From JAXMDS01 sp043777815 (GTDB lineage: Bacteria; Pseudomonadota; Alphaproteobacteria; Rickettsiales; Rickettsiaceae): DNA of 64,000 nt. Below the pieces are notes generated by a model. That model ran no database searches. It had not been told where the DNA came from and worked only from the letters and a program-made list of their open reading frames with translations. Numbering within the stretch: the stretch's first letter is position 1; each line of letters begins with the position of its first letter. The stretch is taken from NCBI GenBank assembly GCA_043777815.1, contig JAYWHH010000005.1:19848-83847 (forward strand), in the 5' to 3' direction. Positions 26,886 through 36,879 of this stretch are shown here, one piece after another. The position numbers and the translations under genes were made by a program.

Positions 26886-29687
26886 CTAGTTAATAACTGA
26901 ATTATCATCTTCTTGAATACTCTCATCATAGTCTAAAATTTCTATTGACTCTTCTTCTGATGAAGAATAATTTATATTTTCATATTGATCTTTGGCCTCT
27001 TGATAATTTTTATTTTCATCTTGATCTTTGTTTTCTTGATAATTTTTATTTTCATATTGATCTTTGGCCTCTTGATAGATTTTATTTTCAGTTTGATTTT
27101 TATAATCAAGAGTAGGTTCTAAATCTTGAAATATATCTTCTGATTCTATCGTATAAGATTCTTTTTCGCTTAGGCGCTCATTTTCAACAATCCAACTATT
27201 GTTGTATTCCTGATTTTTTGTATCAAAATCAAAAATAGATTGATTGAATAATTTGCCTCTATAGTAAATATTAGATGGATAATAGCCAGTATATTGATAG
27301 TCAGCGCGTTTAATCTTCAGGCACATTTTTCCATCCATATAAACTAATTTGTATGATTCGGGAGATAATAATGTAGTAACTAAAGTTGTTTGTTTAGAAG
27401 ATTTATCTTTTTGCAATTCTTTAAAATTAGATATTTTATTCATCTCATCTTGATATATATAGTTCATAAATTTAGCAAATATAGGAGAGGCAATGGAATT
27501 TCCAGTTGCTTTGTGTCCTAAGGTCTTAGGCGTGTCGTATCCTAAATAAACCCCAAAAGCTAGTTCAGGAACCTTGCTAAATCCTACAAACCAAACATCT
27601 CTACTTTCATTAGTGGTTCCAGTTTTTCCACCAAGGGTCATGTTGGGAACCTGTTTCTTTATTTTATTTGCATTTCCATATTCGATTGTGCTATTTAGTA
27701 AAGATTGAATTTGATAAATACTAGACAAATCTGCAATTTGCTCATTGTTTAGATTTAATAATTGAGGCGCTTCTGTATTTGTATTACAGTTTACGCATTT
27801 TTGATTATCTCTTAAGTACAAGATTCTGCCGTTTTGATCTTTTATAACATCGATAAGACTTGGTAAAACTCTTTTTCCATTGTTAGCAATTGTTGCAATA
27901 GCGCTGGTTGTTTTAATTAAAGTGCTTTCAATTGCTCCTAATGCTATAGGTAAAAATTTGGGAGGATTTTGATGTATGTTAAATCTTTTTAGAATTTCCG
28001 CAAGATTTTTTAATCCAATTTTTTGTGCAATTCTCAATGTTGATAAATTTCTTGATTTTTCAAATGATTCTTGCATTGTAATATCGCCTAAAAATTTGTT
28101 ACCAAAGTTTTTTGGCCTCCATACCTGATTGCCAACAGTTATTTCCATTGGTTGATCAGAAAAAAGATTATTTGGCTCAATATTATTTTCCAATGCAGAT
28201 AAATATATAAAAATCTTTATTAAAGATCCTATTTGTCTATTAGCTTGCGTAGTTCTATTAAATTTACTCTCTAGAAATGAATAGCCTCCGACCATTGCTA
28301 AAACTCGTCCATCTAGATAATTCATTACAAGAAGGCCACCATTTAATCTATTGTTAGTAACAATTTTATAAATTGAGTTTTCTGTGAATTTTTTATCAGG
28401 CGCTGCTAGGGTTTGAGCAAAGATATTATTTTCTTCAGATAAAGGCGACATACGTTTTAACAGAACTAAATCATTAATTTTAAATAGATCTTTGAAAGAC
28501 TTAGCGCATATTTTGTTTCTAGGAGATAAAGAAGATGAATTAGAGCATGTAGTATCCAATACATCTTCATCAAACGCGCTATTAAAGTTCAAAAGTATTT
28601 CTTGTTTAGTTTTGGTGATTAATTTCAATTCATTTGGCTTAACTCCTCTTACTATACATAGCATTTGTGAACTTTGATACTTATATTTATAAAATTCTTC
28701 AAGTGAATTAATTGTATCGAAAACTACATTATTTTTTTGTGCTTCATATTGATTGATATTTTCTCGAAAAATGTTTTCCGCTTGTCTTTGGTAATCTGGG
28801 TTCAGAGATGTAAATATACTTAAGCTACTCGTATAAAACACATCTTCTCCAAGAAGCTTATTAACTTCTTCTCGAACTGCTTCAGAAAAATATCCAGTAT
28901 TTTCATGATTGACATAAGCATCTTTGCTGAATAAAATCTCTTTTGACTGAGATAAATCACGCTCATCTACAGTAATAAATCCGTTTTCTAGCATCTGATT
29001 TAAAACATAGTTCCTACGATTTTTGACTCTAAGATAATTTTTTGGATTACTTAAAACGCTTGGAGCTTTAGGCAAAGAGGCTAAAAAAGCCGCTTCAGAT
29101 ATTGACAACTCTTCTAGAGGCTTATTAAAATAAGTTTTTGCCGCCGCCGCAACACCATAACTACCTTTACCTAAATAGCTGTGATTTAAATATAATTCTA
29201 ATACCTGATCTTTAGATAATTCTTGACTTATTTTGTAAGAAAGAATCGCTTCTTTAACTTTTCGCATCAAAGAATATTCATTAGTAAGTAGCAAGTTTTT
29301 TACTACCTGCTGCGTAATAGTAGATGCCCCTTGCATTCTTTGACGACTAAATAACTTAAATAAATTAATCAAAGGTAAGCGTGCTAGGCCCATAAAATCT
29401 ATACCATGATGTTGATAAAAATTTTTATCTTCGGATGATAGAAATGCATCTATAACTCTTTTTGGTATTCGAGCAACAGGAACAAAAATACGCTTTTCTA
29501 TAGCATATTCAGCGATAATATTTCCATTGGCATCATGTATTTTAGTGATTCCTATATGTTGATGATTTTTTAGGTCAGTATGATCGGGCAAATTATAAAA
29601 TACTACATAAAACACATATGATATAAAGATTATTAACAATAATAAACTGTAAAAACATATTTTGACCAAGGTATAAAATAAGCGCAT
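26886..29687 (-). CDS. mrcA: Class A penicillin-binding protein 1A
   Basis: A bifunctional peptidoglycan glycosyltransferase-transpeptidase of 933 residues. An N-terminal membrane anchor (residues 8-31) precedes the GT51 domain with FLSSEDKNFYQHHG, MQGASTITQQVVKN and the SYLGKGSYGVAAAAKTYF motif. The transpeptidase has SLIK (SxxK), SRN (SxN) and GGKTGT (KTG), all intact. Residues from about 845 form a repetitive charged tail of 12-residue units (ENKNYQEAKDQY) repeated about four times, not found in typical PBP1A. The LpoA-type lipoprotein at 36880 could be its activator. Confidence 0.94.
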   Translation of the reverse strand: MRLFYTLVKICFYSLLLLIIFISYVFYVVFYNLPDHTDLKNHQHIGITKIHDANGNIIAEYAIEKRIFVPVARIPKRVIDAFLSSEDKNFYQHHGIDFMGLARLPLINLFKLFSRQRMQGASTITQQVVKNLLLTNEYSLMRKVKEAILSYKISQELSKDQVLELYLNHSYLGKGSYGVAAAAKTYFNKPLEELSISEAAFLASLPKAPSVLSNPKNYLRVKNRRNYVLNQMLENGFITVDERDLSQSKEILFSKDAYVNHENTGYFSEAVREEVNKLLGEDVFYTSSLSIFTSLNPDYQRQAENIFRENINQYEAQKNNVVFDTINSLEEFYKYKYQSSQMLCIVRGVKPNELKLITKTKQEILLNFNSAFDEDVLDTTCSNSSSLSPRNKICAKSFKDLFKINDLVLLKRMSPLSEENNIFAQTLAAPDKKFTENSIYKIVTNNRLNGGLLVMNYLDGRVLAMVGGYSFLESKFNRTTQANRQIGSLIKIFIYLSALENNIEPNNLFSDQPMEITVGNQVWRPKNFGNKFLGDITMQESFEKSRNLSTLRIAQKIGLKNLAEILKRFNIHQNPPKFLPIALGAIESTLIKTTSAIATIANNGKRVLPSLIDVIKDQNGRILYLRDNQKCVNCNTNTEAPQLLNLNNEQIADLSSIYQIQSLLNSTIEYGNANKIKKQVPNMTLGGKTGTTNESRDVWFVGFSKVPELAFGVYLGYDTPKTLGHKATGNSIASPIFAKFMNYIYQDEMNKISNFKELQKDKSSKQTTLVTTLLSPESYKLVYMDGKMCLKIKRADYQYTGYYPSNIYYRGKLFNQSIFDFDTKNQEYNNSWIVENERLSEKESYTIESEDIFQDLEPTLDYKNQTENKIYQEAKDQYENKNYQENKDQDENKNYQEAKDQYENINYSSSEEESIEILDYDESIQEDDNSVIN

Positions 29688-29864
29688 CTGAGTTAAATTT
29701 TAAATCAATTTAAATGTATCTTAAAACAAATATAATGCATCTTAAAACAAACTGAAATTTAACTTTTTTAAATGTTTGACGCTATGATGATCTATTCTTT
29801 CTTCAAGTGAAGCAACTTTATATAGATTCAAATGATTTTATTCAATAAATACAACAAATTTATT

Positions 29865-30755
29865 TTAATTTCTTTCAACAGAATTAATTGCGCCATTAGT
29901 AATTGAAGTATTTTTTTCTACTACTGTTGGACTAATATTGCTAGCGGCAGATTCTTCAAGTAATTTTAAATCTTTATTATAATTAGTAGATTTAAAGAAT
30001 CTATCAGTTCTGAAAGATTTAAAAATCTCAGGCAAATATTTAAATTCAAAAGGATTATAATAGAAATTATATTCATTCGAAAATAGAATAAAAGCTGCTT
30101 TTGCAATTATTTGCTCAGACTTCACTGTATATCCAGACCTACTGTCTAGTGAGCGACTTCTATTGTCTCCCATAACAAAATATTCATCTGCTGGAATGGT
30201 AAATTTAACAGTATTTGCGTATAATTCTGGACTATTATTAATTGCATATCTTGCTACGTATTGTTTGCCATTAGGTAATGTTTCTAGATATTTTTTATAA
30301 GCAGCTTTATGTTCCTCGTCCTTTATTAATTCAGAACTTGAAACTACATCTTCTCCTATATATTTTGATTCCACTGGCTTATCATTAATATGAAGCACGT
30401 TGTTTATCATTTGAATAGTATCACCTGGCAAGCCAATAATTCTCTTTATAAGTCTTTCTTCATGTTGTTCTGGAATGTAAAAAACTACTATGTCGCCCCT
30501 TGATGGTGAATAGAAATTTAGTATCCTGCCACTAAATAAGTTTGGAAAAAATGGAATAGAATATTTACTATATCCGTAATTATATTTAGTTCCTATTACA
30601 AAATCTCCCACCATAATATGTGGTATCATAGATCCAGTCGGAACATAGAAAGATTGAAAAACGCATGTTCGAATTAAGAATAATGTAATTATGAGAATAA
30701 TAATCTCTTTAATTATTGGCCAAATTGTTCTCTTATTAGTTCGTGTACTATACAT
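29865..30755 (-). CDS. lepB: Signal peptidase I
   Basis: The membrane serine protease that removes signal peptides from exported proteins. After one N-terminal membrane helix come the catalytic-Ser motif VPTGSMIPHIMVGD, the RGDIVVFY segment, the catalytic-Lys motif RLIKRIIGLPGD and the GDNRSRSLDSR box. At 296 residues it is longer than the minimal bacterial form, with a spacer near residues 130-155 and a nonconserved tail after residue 240. Confidence 0.96.
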   Translation of the reverse strand: MYSTRTNKRTIWPIIKEIIILIITLFLIRTCVFQSFYVPTGSMIPHIMVGDFVIGTKYNYGYSKYSIPFFPNLFSGRILNFYSPSRGDIVVFYIPEQHEERLIKRIIGLPGDTIQMINNVLHINDKPVESKYIGEDVVSSSELIKDEEHKAAYKKYLETLPNGKQYVARYAINNSPELYANTVKFTIPADEYFVMGDNRSRSLDSRSGYTVKSEQIIAKAAFILFSNEYNFYYNPFEFKYLPEIFKSFRTDRFFKSTNYNKDLKLLEESAASNISPTVVEKNTSITNGAINSVERN

Positions 30756-30985
30756 AAAAAATATTTTAATTTAGAAAATGATAACATATTTCTTTAAACG
30801 TCATAATTGCCAGAGAAAACTGCAGCATATATTGCAAGGTACGTTGATAATTTAAAACATATATTGATAATTCAAAATGCAAATGGATGATACTTATACC
30901 AAATCTTTTATGTTATGTAAAATAAAGTACAAATACAGCAAATAAGCTATAATTTAAGAATAAATGATGTAACAAACATAGAGTT

Positions 30986-31618
30986 ATGATAGAAGATCAT
31001 GATTTTGTTTTCCCTAGTGATGATGGAAAACTAGTTCTACACTCTTGCTGCGCTCCATGTTCAGGACCTGTAATTGAAAAAATACATAATGCAGGCATCA
31101 AGATGGTCATATACTTCTACAATCCAAATATCCATCCAATAGAAGAGTATAAGATTCGTAAAGACGAAAACAAAAGATTTGCAGATAAGTTAAATATAGA
31201 ATTCATAGATGCTGATTATGATGTTAAAAATTGGTTTTATTTAACTAGGGGAATGGCTTATGAGCCTGAGCGTGGTATTAGATGCACTATGTGTTTTGAC
31301 ATTAGATTTCTTAAAACTGCGCAATATGCTAAGGAAAATGACTTTAAGGTTTTTACAAGTTCTTTAGGTATTTCTAGATGGAAAAATATGGATCAAATTA
31401 ATGATTGTGGTGAGAAAGCTGCGGAAAAATATGAAATTACTTATTGGGATTTTAATTGGCGCAAAAATAATGGCTCAGCAAAAATGTATGAGATTGCTAA
31501 GCAAGAAAATTTTTATAAGCAAGAATTTTGTGGATGCAAATATTCACTTAGAGATTCTAATGATTGGAGAGTAAAAAATAATAGACCAAAAATAGAAATA
31601 GGCAAAGAATATTATTGA
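30986..31618 (+). CDS. queH: Epoxyqueuosine reductase QueH
   Basis: QueH performs the last step of queuosine synthesis in tRNA, reducing epoxyqueuosine, and replaces QueG in some bacteria. The 210 residues include the cysteine motifs HSCCAPC, RCTMCFD and FCGCKYS that bind the metal and Fe-S centres, and FTSSLGISRWKNMDQI. No other queuosine gene is in the window. An imperfect duplication of the stop region (attgagttgata and ttaagttgata) follows. Confidence 0.93.
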   Translation: MIEDHDFVFPSDDGKLVLHSCCAPCSGPVIEKIHNAGIKMVIYFYNPNIHPIEEYKIRKDENKRFADKLNIEFIDADYDVKNWFYLTRGMAYEPERGIRCTMCFDIRFLKTAQYAKENDFKVFTSSLGISRWKNMDQINDCGEKAAEKYEITYWDFNWRKNNGSAKMYEIAKQENFYKQEFCGCKYSLRDSNDWRVKNNRPKIEIGKEYY

Positions 31619-31720
31619 GTTGATAAAAAAATATTGTTAAGTTGATATTTGATATAAATTTAGCTTTAATTTTTGCACACTAAATACAAAATACGCTTTT
31701 AATTATATTTTATACAATCT

Positions 31721-31765
31721 ACTCCACTCCACTCCACTCCACTGTTCTACTCTGTTCTGTTCTGT
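31721..31765. repeat. Pentanucleotide repeats after lpd
   Basis: About four and a half ACTCC units (31721-31743) are followed by imperfect TGTTC units (about 31743-31765), immediately 3' of the minus-strand lpd stop. Two adjacent but different pentamer tracts suggest slippage expansion. Confidence 0.85.
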
Positions 31766-31766
31766 T

Positions 31767-33281
31767 TCAACCCTGCTCATTTTTTATATTCAGCATAGAA
31801 TGTGCAAGTTTTCTTAGCGCTTCACTTGGCGTTGGATGCGAATGATTTATCTTAGCTAAATCTTTAATTGTTCCACCTAAATTCATAATTGCAGCTACTT
31901 CATGTATTAAAAATCCAGCATATTGGCCAACAATATGACATCCCAAAATTTTATCTTGTTTATCTGTAATGATTTTAATAAAATTTTTAGAATTATTCAT
32001 TAAATTGATTCCCTGATCAAGATCAAAATCAAATTCAACTCTTCCAATTTTATAATCATTGAAATTCATTTCAGACTTTTTTTCACATATTCCTATCGAA
32101 CTCACTTCCGGCATTATTGCTATAATGTGTGGAATTAAATTATAATTTATGGTTTTATCTTGATTATTACTAGGCAGAAAATCCGCTTTAGATCTGGACA
32201 AAAAATCCGCTAAAAATATCGCCTCTTCTTCAGCTTTGTTCGCAAGGCCCGGACCTTTAATTATATTGCCTATAGCAAAAATGTTTTCTTCCGTAGTTTG
32301 AAAATTAGAATTCACAATAACAAATCCCCTTTCATTAATTTTTATATCTAATTCCCTTTTCTTAATATCTTTAAATAATCCATCTAAACAAGGGCGACGC
32401 CCTATTGCGATCAATATATTTTCTACTTTTAATTCCAATATAGCTTTAGTGGTCAAATTTTCTATTTTGATGTAATGCATTTGTTTTTTAAATTCTTCTT
32501 CTACTAAGGTGTGATTTAAAATAATCTTTACGCCGTGTTCTGTTAAATTTTTCATAATAGCTTCACTAACATCACAATCCATTTCAGTTAAAAATTTAGT
32601 ATGTTTATCAAGTAAAATTACCTTAGAGCCAAGTGCTTGTAGTAAAAAACTTAATTGAATTCCTATATAACCAGAGCCTATTATTAATATATTTTTAGGA
32701 ATTTTTTTTAAAGTTAAAATATTATCTGATGACCAAAATTTATTTGAAAAAGATTTTTCCAAAGTTATATTTTTAGACCCTGTGGCTAAAATTATATTTT
32801 TACCATAAATGTTAATTTTTTTTTCAATTAAATGAACTTCTATCAATTTGTTTTCATTCAGGTTCGAATGAGGCTTATTTTTATATATATATTGCTGATT
32901 TGAAGCAGTCCTTCTAGTTAAACTAGCATCATCAACAAAATGAATTATTCCATACTTTTGTAGATCTAATCTCATTTTATGCTCTATATTTTCTATAATG
33001 TCTTTTTTATACGAATAGATTTTTTTTAGGTTCAGATTTACATTATCTAATTCAATTCCAAGTTTATTATATTGTTGTAATTGTAAATATTTTTGAGCAA
33101 TATTTAGCATAATTTTCAAAGGAATACATCCAGTATTTAAACAAACGCCACCTAATTTATTTTGATTATTTGCTTGACCCCTGTCTACAATAGCTACTCT
33201 CATACCATGTTGAGCGCATTTAATTGCTGCTGCATAACCACCTGAACCAGCGCCAATTACAATTACATCAAAAATTTCCAT
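31767..33281 (-). CDS. lpd: Dihydrolipoamide dehydrogenase
   Basis: The E3 subunit of 2-oxoacid dehydrogenase complexes, an FAD disulfide reductase. N-terminal GAGSGGYAAAIKCAQ binds FAD; the redox-active cysteines are in GGVCLNTGCIPLK; the NAD-binding segment is IGSGYIGIQLSFLLQALG; and the C-terminal His-Glu dyad is in NHSHPTPSEAL. All key residues are present. At 504 residues it has an insert near residues 125-145. No E1/E2 genes are adjacent, so the gene has left any pdh or suc operon. Confidence 0.95.
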   Translation of the reverse strand: MEIFDVIVIGAGSGGYAAAIKCAQHGMRVAIVDRGQANNQNKLGGVCLNTGCIPLKIMLNIAQKYLQLQQYNKLGIELDNVNLNLKKIYSYKKDIIENIEHKMRLDLQKYGIIHFVDDASLTRRTASNQQYIYKNKPHSNLNENKLIEVHLIEKKINIYGKNIILATGSKNITLEKSFSNKFWSSDNILTLKKIPKNILIIGSGYIGIQLSFLLQALGSKVILLDKHTKFLTEMDCDVSEAIMKNLTEHGVKIILNHTLVEEEFKKQMHYIKIENLTTKAILELKVENILIAIGRRPCLDGLFKDIKKRELDIKINERGFVIVNSNFQTTEENIFAIGNIIKGPGLANKAEEEAIFLADFLSRSKADFLPSNNQDKTINYNLIPHIIAIMPEVSSIGICEKKSEMNFNDYKIGRVEFDFDLDQGINLMNNSKNFIKIITDKQDKILGCHIVGQYAGFLIHEVAAIMNLGGTIKDLAKINHSHPTPSEALRKLAHSMLNIKNEQG

Positions 33282-33492
33282 CTCATATTTTAATCATTCA
33301 TTAATCAACTTATACTTTAAAATTTGACATTAAACAATAAATATCCTGTTAGTTATATAATATACTTAAATATCTGTGATAAATTAGCAATTTACTGACC
33401 TTAATTAACTTAATTCAAATTTAATTTAAGTTTTATTAAGCTAATAATATTATAATTATATATATAGATATAAAATATTAATTATTCACACA

Positions 33493-34692
33493 ATGACACT
33501 TTCCCCATCTTCAGTTTCTATCTACTACGCAAAAAGAACTCCAATAGGAAGCTTTCTCAAATCTTTTGCCAATGTATCATCAATTGATCTCACGACAAAT
33601 TTGATTAAAGATTTATATAAAATACATCCTTTTTTACGAGATTCAAATATAGATCAAGTGATATTAGGTCAAGTGCTAACATGTGGACTTGGTCAAAATC
33701 CTGCCCGACAAGTTGTAATTAAATCAAATATTCCTAATACAACTACAGCAACATTAGTGAATCAAGTTTGTGGATCCGGATTAAAAGCCGTTATATTGGC
33801 TGCTCAAGCAATTCAGTTAGGCCAAGCTGCAAATATAATTGCTGGAGGGCAAGAAAATATGTCTCGAGCTAATCATTATTTTTATGCTCGTCAAGGAGTA
33901 AAATATGATAGCTTAGAAGTTAAAGATTCACTTTTAGAAGATGGATTAAAAGATGTATTTAATCGCGTTGCAATGAGTGAAACTGCCCAATATTTGGCTT
34001 TGAAATATAAAATATCTCGTGAAGAGCAAGATTTATTTGCATTAGAATCTCATAAAAAATCTGCTATAGCCACTCAAAATAAACACTTTGATGCTGAAAT
34101 TTGCCCAGTGATTTTAGAGCAGTATGATAATATGGTCATATCTATGGATGAGGGAATTAGATATGATACTAATTTGGAAAAGCTATCTCGCTTAAAACCA
34201 ATAGTTAAATCACTCAATCCAGCGATAGAAGCCTCAGTTACAGCTGGAAATAGCTCAACTATTAATGATGGCTCATCTGTTTTAGCACTAGCTAGTAATA
34301 AATATCTTGAAGCGCACAATATAGAGCCAATGGCTAAAATTATTTCATATGCAGAAATAGGACTAGAGCCCATGTCTATGGGTCTGGGCCCTATAGAAGC
34401 AATTAGGGCGGCTTTAAAGCTTGCAAATTGGAATATTAAAGAAGTTGACTTATTTGAAATTAATGAAGCCTTTGCTGCTCAAGCTATTATTTGCGCTAGA
34501 GAATTAAATTTAGACAAATCAAAATTAAATGTATCAGGTGGAGCAATATCATTGGGACATCCAATCGGTGCAAGTGGCGCAAGAATTTTAACTACATTGC
34601 TATATAATTTAATTAGATTAAATAAAAGTAAAGGAATTGCTTCATTATGCATTGGAGGTGGAATGGGAATCGCAATTTGCATTCAGAGGTAA
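33493..34692 (+). CDS. Acetyl-CoA acetyltransferase (thiolase)
   Basis: A biosynthetic-type thiolase of 399 residues that condenses two acetyl-CoA. The catalytic nucleophile motif is NQVCGSGLKAV, followed by the GGQENMS signature. The NEAFA loop, the GHPIGASGAR motif and the second catalytic Cys in CIGGGMG are all present. It resembles PhaA/AtoB enzymes; no other polyhydroxybutyrate or ketone-body gene is nearby, so the pathway it serves cannot be told. Confidence 0.93.
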   Translation: MTLSPSSVSIYYAKRTPIGSFLKSFANVSSIDLTTNLIKDLYKIHPFLRDSNIDQVILGQVLTCGLGQNPARQVVIKSNIPNTTTATLVNQVCGSGLKAVILAAQAIQLGQAANIIAGGQENMSRANHYFYARQGVKYDSLEVKDSLLEDGLKDVFNRVAMSETAQYLALKYKISREEQDLFALESHKKSAIATQNKHFDAEICPVILEQYDNMVISMDEGIRYDTNLEKLSRLKPIVKSLNPAIEASVTAGNSSTINDGSSVLALASNKYLEAHNIEPMAKIISYAEIGLEPMSMGLGPIEAIRAALKLANWNIKEVDLFEINEAFAAQAIICARELNLDKSKLNVSGGAISLGHPIGASGARILTTLLYNLIRLNKSKGIASLCIGGGMGIAICIQR

Positions 34693-34777
34693 GATAGATA
34701 CTACATATATCTCTGATATTTTGCTTATAAAATTGTAAAAACTGTTTATATAATGCTTATATAATTAAACAAAATAC

Positions 34778-35134
34778 TTAAATATTAGCATCCATAATTT
34801 GTTTCTTTAAGGCATCACTAATCTTAATGCTAATCTTGGCATTACTTTTAACCAAAATAGGCTCTCTATTTTTAGGATTAGTTCCAGTGCGAGCTTCTGT
34901 GATTTTGACCTGTGCCGTAAAAAGTTTTTGTAACCTCAAAACATCACGCCTTTTTAAACAATCTACAAACACATCTTTAAAAACATTAAACATACGAGTT
35001 GCTTCTGCAATTTCTGAATTTACATTCTTTTGATTTTTTATTAACGGATGATTGGACATAAATTTAATAAAATCTTTGGTATTTATTACACCATTTTCAG
35101 CTTCGACTTGAAAGTTATTTTGATCAGACGTCAT
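34778..35134 (-). CDS. HU/IHF-like DNA-binding protein
   Basis: The C-terminal half contains a clear HU-type arm region: LQKLFTAQVKITEARTGTNP, then KNREPILVKSNAKISIKIS and DALKKQI, aligning with the HU sequence GFGTFxVRxRxARxGRNPxTG. The N-terminal part is helical and about 20-25 residues longer than HU. I place the start at the ATG 35134 (MTSDQNN); ATGs at 35158 and 35191 would add a hydrophobic lead with no HU counterpart. It probably binds and bends DNA. Confidence 0.75.
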   Translation of the reverse strand: MTSDQNNFQVEAENGVINTKDFIKFMSNHPLIKNQKNVNSEIAEATRMFNVFKDVFVDCLKRRDVLRLQKLFTAQVKITEARTGTNPKNREPILVKSNAKISIKISDALKKQIMDANI

Positions 35135-35191
35135 ATTGTTAATTTGAAAAAATTTCATATTTAGCAAGACAATTATACACAACGGAGCCAA

Positions 35192-35716
35192 ACTAGCACA
35201 ATCTTTTTCTACTGAAAACCTAAGAAATATGTGCTCAAAATACTTTATCTGGAAAAATTGCTACAAAAAAATCACAACTAAATTTAAAAAAGGCTTTAAA
35301 TAAGTGTTAGTTTGATTATTTTGCATCTAAAAAAACAAATTTTTTCTTAGATTTTGCATAAAGACATCATGTAAATTTCTATAGATAGGTATAAATTAAT
35401 ATGCACAATTATCTACAATAAAAATAAATATTATTATTTATAATATTGTTAAGCATAAATAGTATAAAATTTACTACATTCAATTTTATTTAGCAAATTT
35501 AAGTTTTTTAACTAATAATCATTAAGTCATAAAAAATACTAACTAAACTTAAAATATTATTTTTATCATAAATATATTAAAAATTTAAAGAATAAAAAAA
35601 GAAAACCATAAAAATAAACCATATATTTCAACATAGGCAAATGACATAATTAAACAACAAAACCAAGATAGACAAATGACATAATTAAACAACAAAACCA
35701 AGAAAACTATTTAATT
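35192..35716. other. Long gene-free spacer between the HU-like gene and trpS
   Basis: About 525 bases with no credible gene in six frames, among the longest gaps in the window. It is extremely AT-rich from about 35270 on. The only structure I see is the 35-bp tandem repeat at its right end. Confidence 0.55.
35638..35707. repeat. 35-bp tandem duplication at the trpS 3' side
   Basis: Two units beginning caaatgacataattaaacaa at 35638 and 35673 are almost identical and lie just beyond the minus-strand trpS stop. Confidence 0.9.
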
Positions 35717-36769
35717 TTATAGTTTTATATCGTGCTTAAAATCTGAAGTTATAATCAATCCCAAATCGTCTCTAATATTATTAATTCTGTTCGTGGCTAC
35801 CGCTTTTGCTTCTTTATAACCATAGTTTAAAGCCTCAAATACATCCTGATCTGTAATAGCTTGACGCTTAACTCTAATTGGCTCCAATAGTGTATTAAGC
35901 TCACTAACAAGTAGTTTTTTAAGATAGCTATCAGATAAGCCGCCTTTAGTATAATGACTTTTTAAATCAAGCAAATGATCTTGATCATGATAGAAATGAT
36001 CTAAATAGTGAAAAACTATGTTGCCTTCTACATTTCCTGGATCACTAATTTTAATATGATTTGGATCTGTGTACATTTTTTTTACTTTTTGTTCCAGAAT
36101 TTGAAAATCATCTTTAAGATAGATACAATTGTTAAGAGATTTACTAGCCTTAGCTTTACCATCTATTCCCAAAATTTTTGGAGAAGAGGTGAGAAGGGAT
36201 TCAACTTTATGAAATCTATTGCATTTATAAAGAGAATTATATTTTAATGATATATCGTTTGCAAACTCTATTAAAGATACCTGATCTTTGCCAACTGGAG
36301 CCATCATTGTATCAAATAATAATAAATCTGCTGCCTGACTAATTGGATAGTTTAAAAATCCCATAGGCAAATTATTGGTCATTTTCTTCTGTTGAATTTC
36401 TGACTTTAGGGTTGGAACTCTGGTTAAATTATTAAATGTAACTAAATTAGTTAAATAAGCCGTTAGTTCAAATAATTCTGTGATTTGAGATTGTAAAAAA
36501 ATACGCCATAGTCTAGGATTTAATCCAATTGCCAAATAATCTTTTACTACTTCAATGACGTTACTTCTTATTTTATCTTTTTGATCAAAGTGATCGGTTA
36601 ATCCTTGAGTATCAGCAACTATTATGTAGAGTTCTACATTTGGCTTTTCTTGCAATTTAAGCCTCTCTTTTAAAGATCCAGCATAATGGCCAAGGTGCAA
36701 AGGTCCAGTAGGCCTGTCGCCAGTCAATATTATTGTTTTTGAAGATTTGATTTCTGCTTTATGGGCCAT
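35717..36769 (-). CDS. trpS: Tryptophanyl-tRNA synthetase
   Basis: A class I synthetase of 350 residues charging tRNA-Trp. The HIGH-type motif is in GPLHLGHYAGSL and the KMSKS-type loop reads KASKS. The tryptophan-pocket region ADTQGLTDHF and the YPISQAADLLLF segment fit the family. Length is standard. Confidence 0.96.
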   Translation of the reverse strand: MAHKAEIKSSKTIILTGDRPTGPLHLGHYAGSLKERLKLQEKPNVELYIIVADTQGLTDHFDQKDKIRSNVIEVVKDYLAIGLNPRLWRIFLQSQITELFELTAYLTNLVTFNNLTRVPTLKSEIQQKKMTNNLPMGFLNYPISQAADLLLFDTMMAPVGKDQVSLIEFANDISLKYNSLYKCNRFHKVESLLTSSPKILGIDGKAKASKSLNNCIYLKDDFQILEQKVKKMYTDPNHIKISDPGNVEGNIVFHYLDHFYHDQDHLLDLKSHYTKGGLSDSYLKKLLVSELNTLLEPIRVKRQAITDQDVFEALNYGYKEAKAVATNRINNIRDDLGLIITSDFKHDIKL

Positions 36770-36879
36770 TGATTTTGATAGATTTATATTTAAATGTTTT
36801 TAAGTTATGTTGCACAGAACTAAAGGTTCATGCCTATAAATTCATAGAAATTTGAATATATTTCTCAGGACAAAACTAT

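Noticed and set aside
30986..31618. A complete queuosine pathway around queH
   Set aside because: No other queuosine gene is in the window; queH stands alone.
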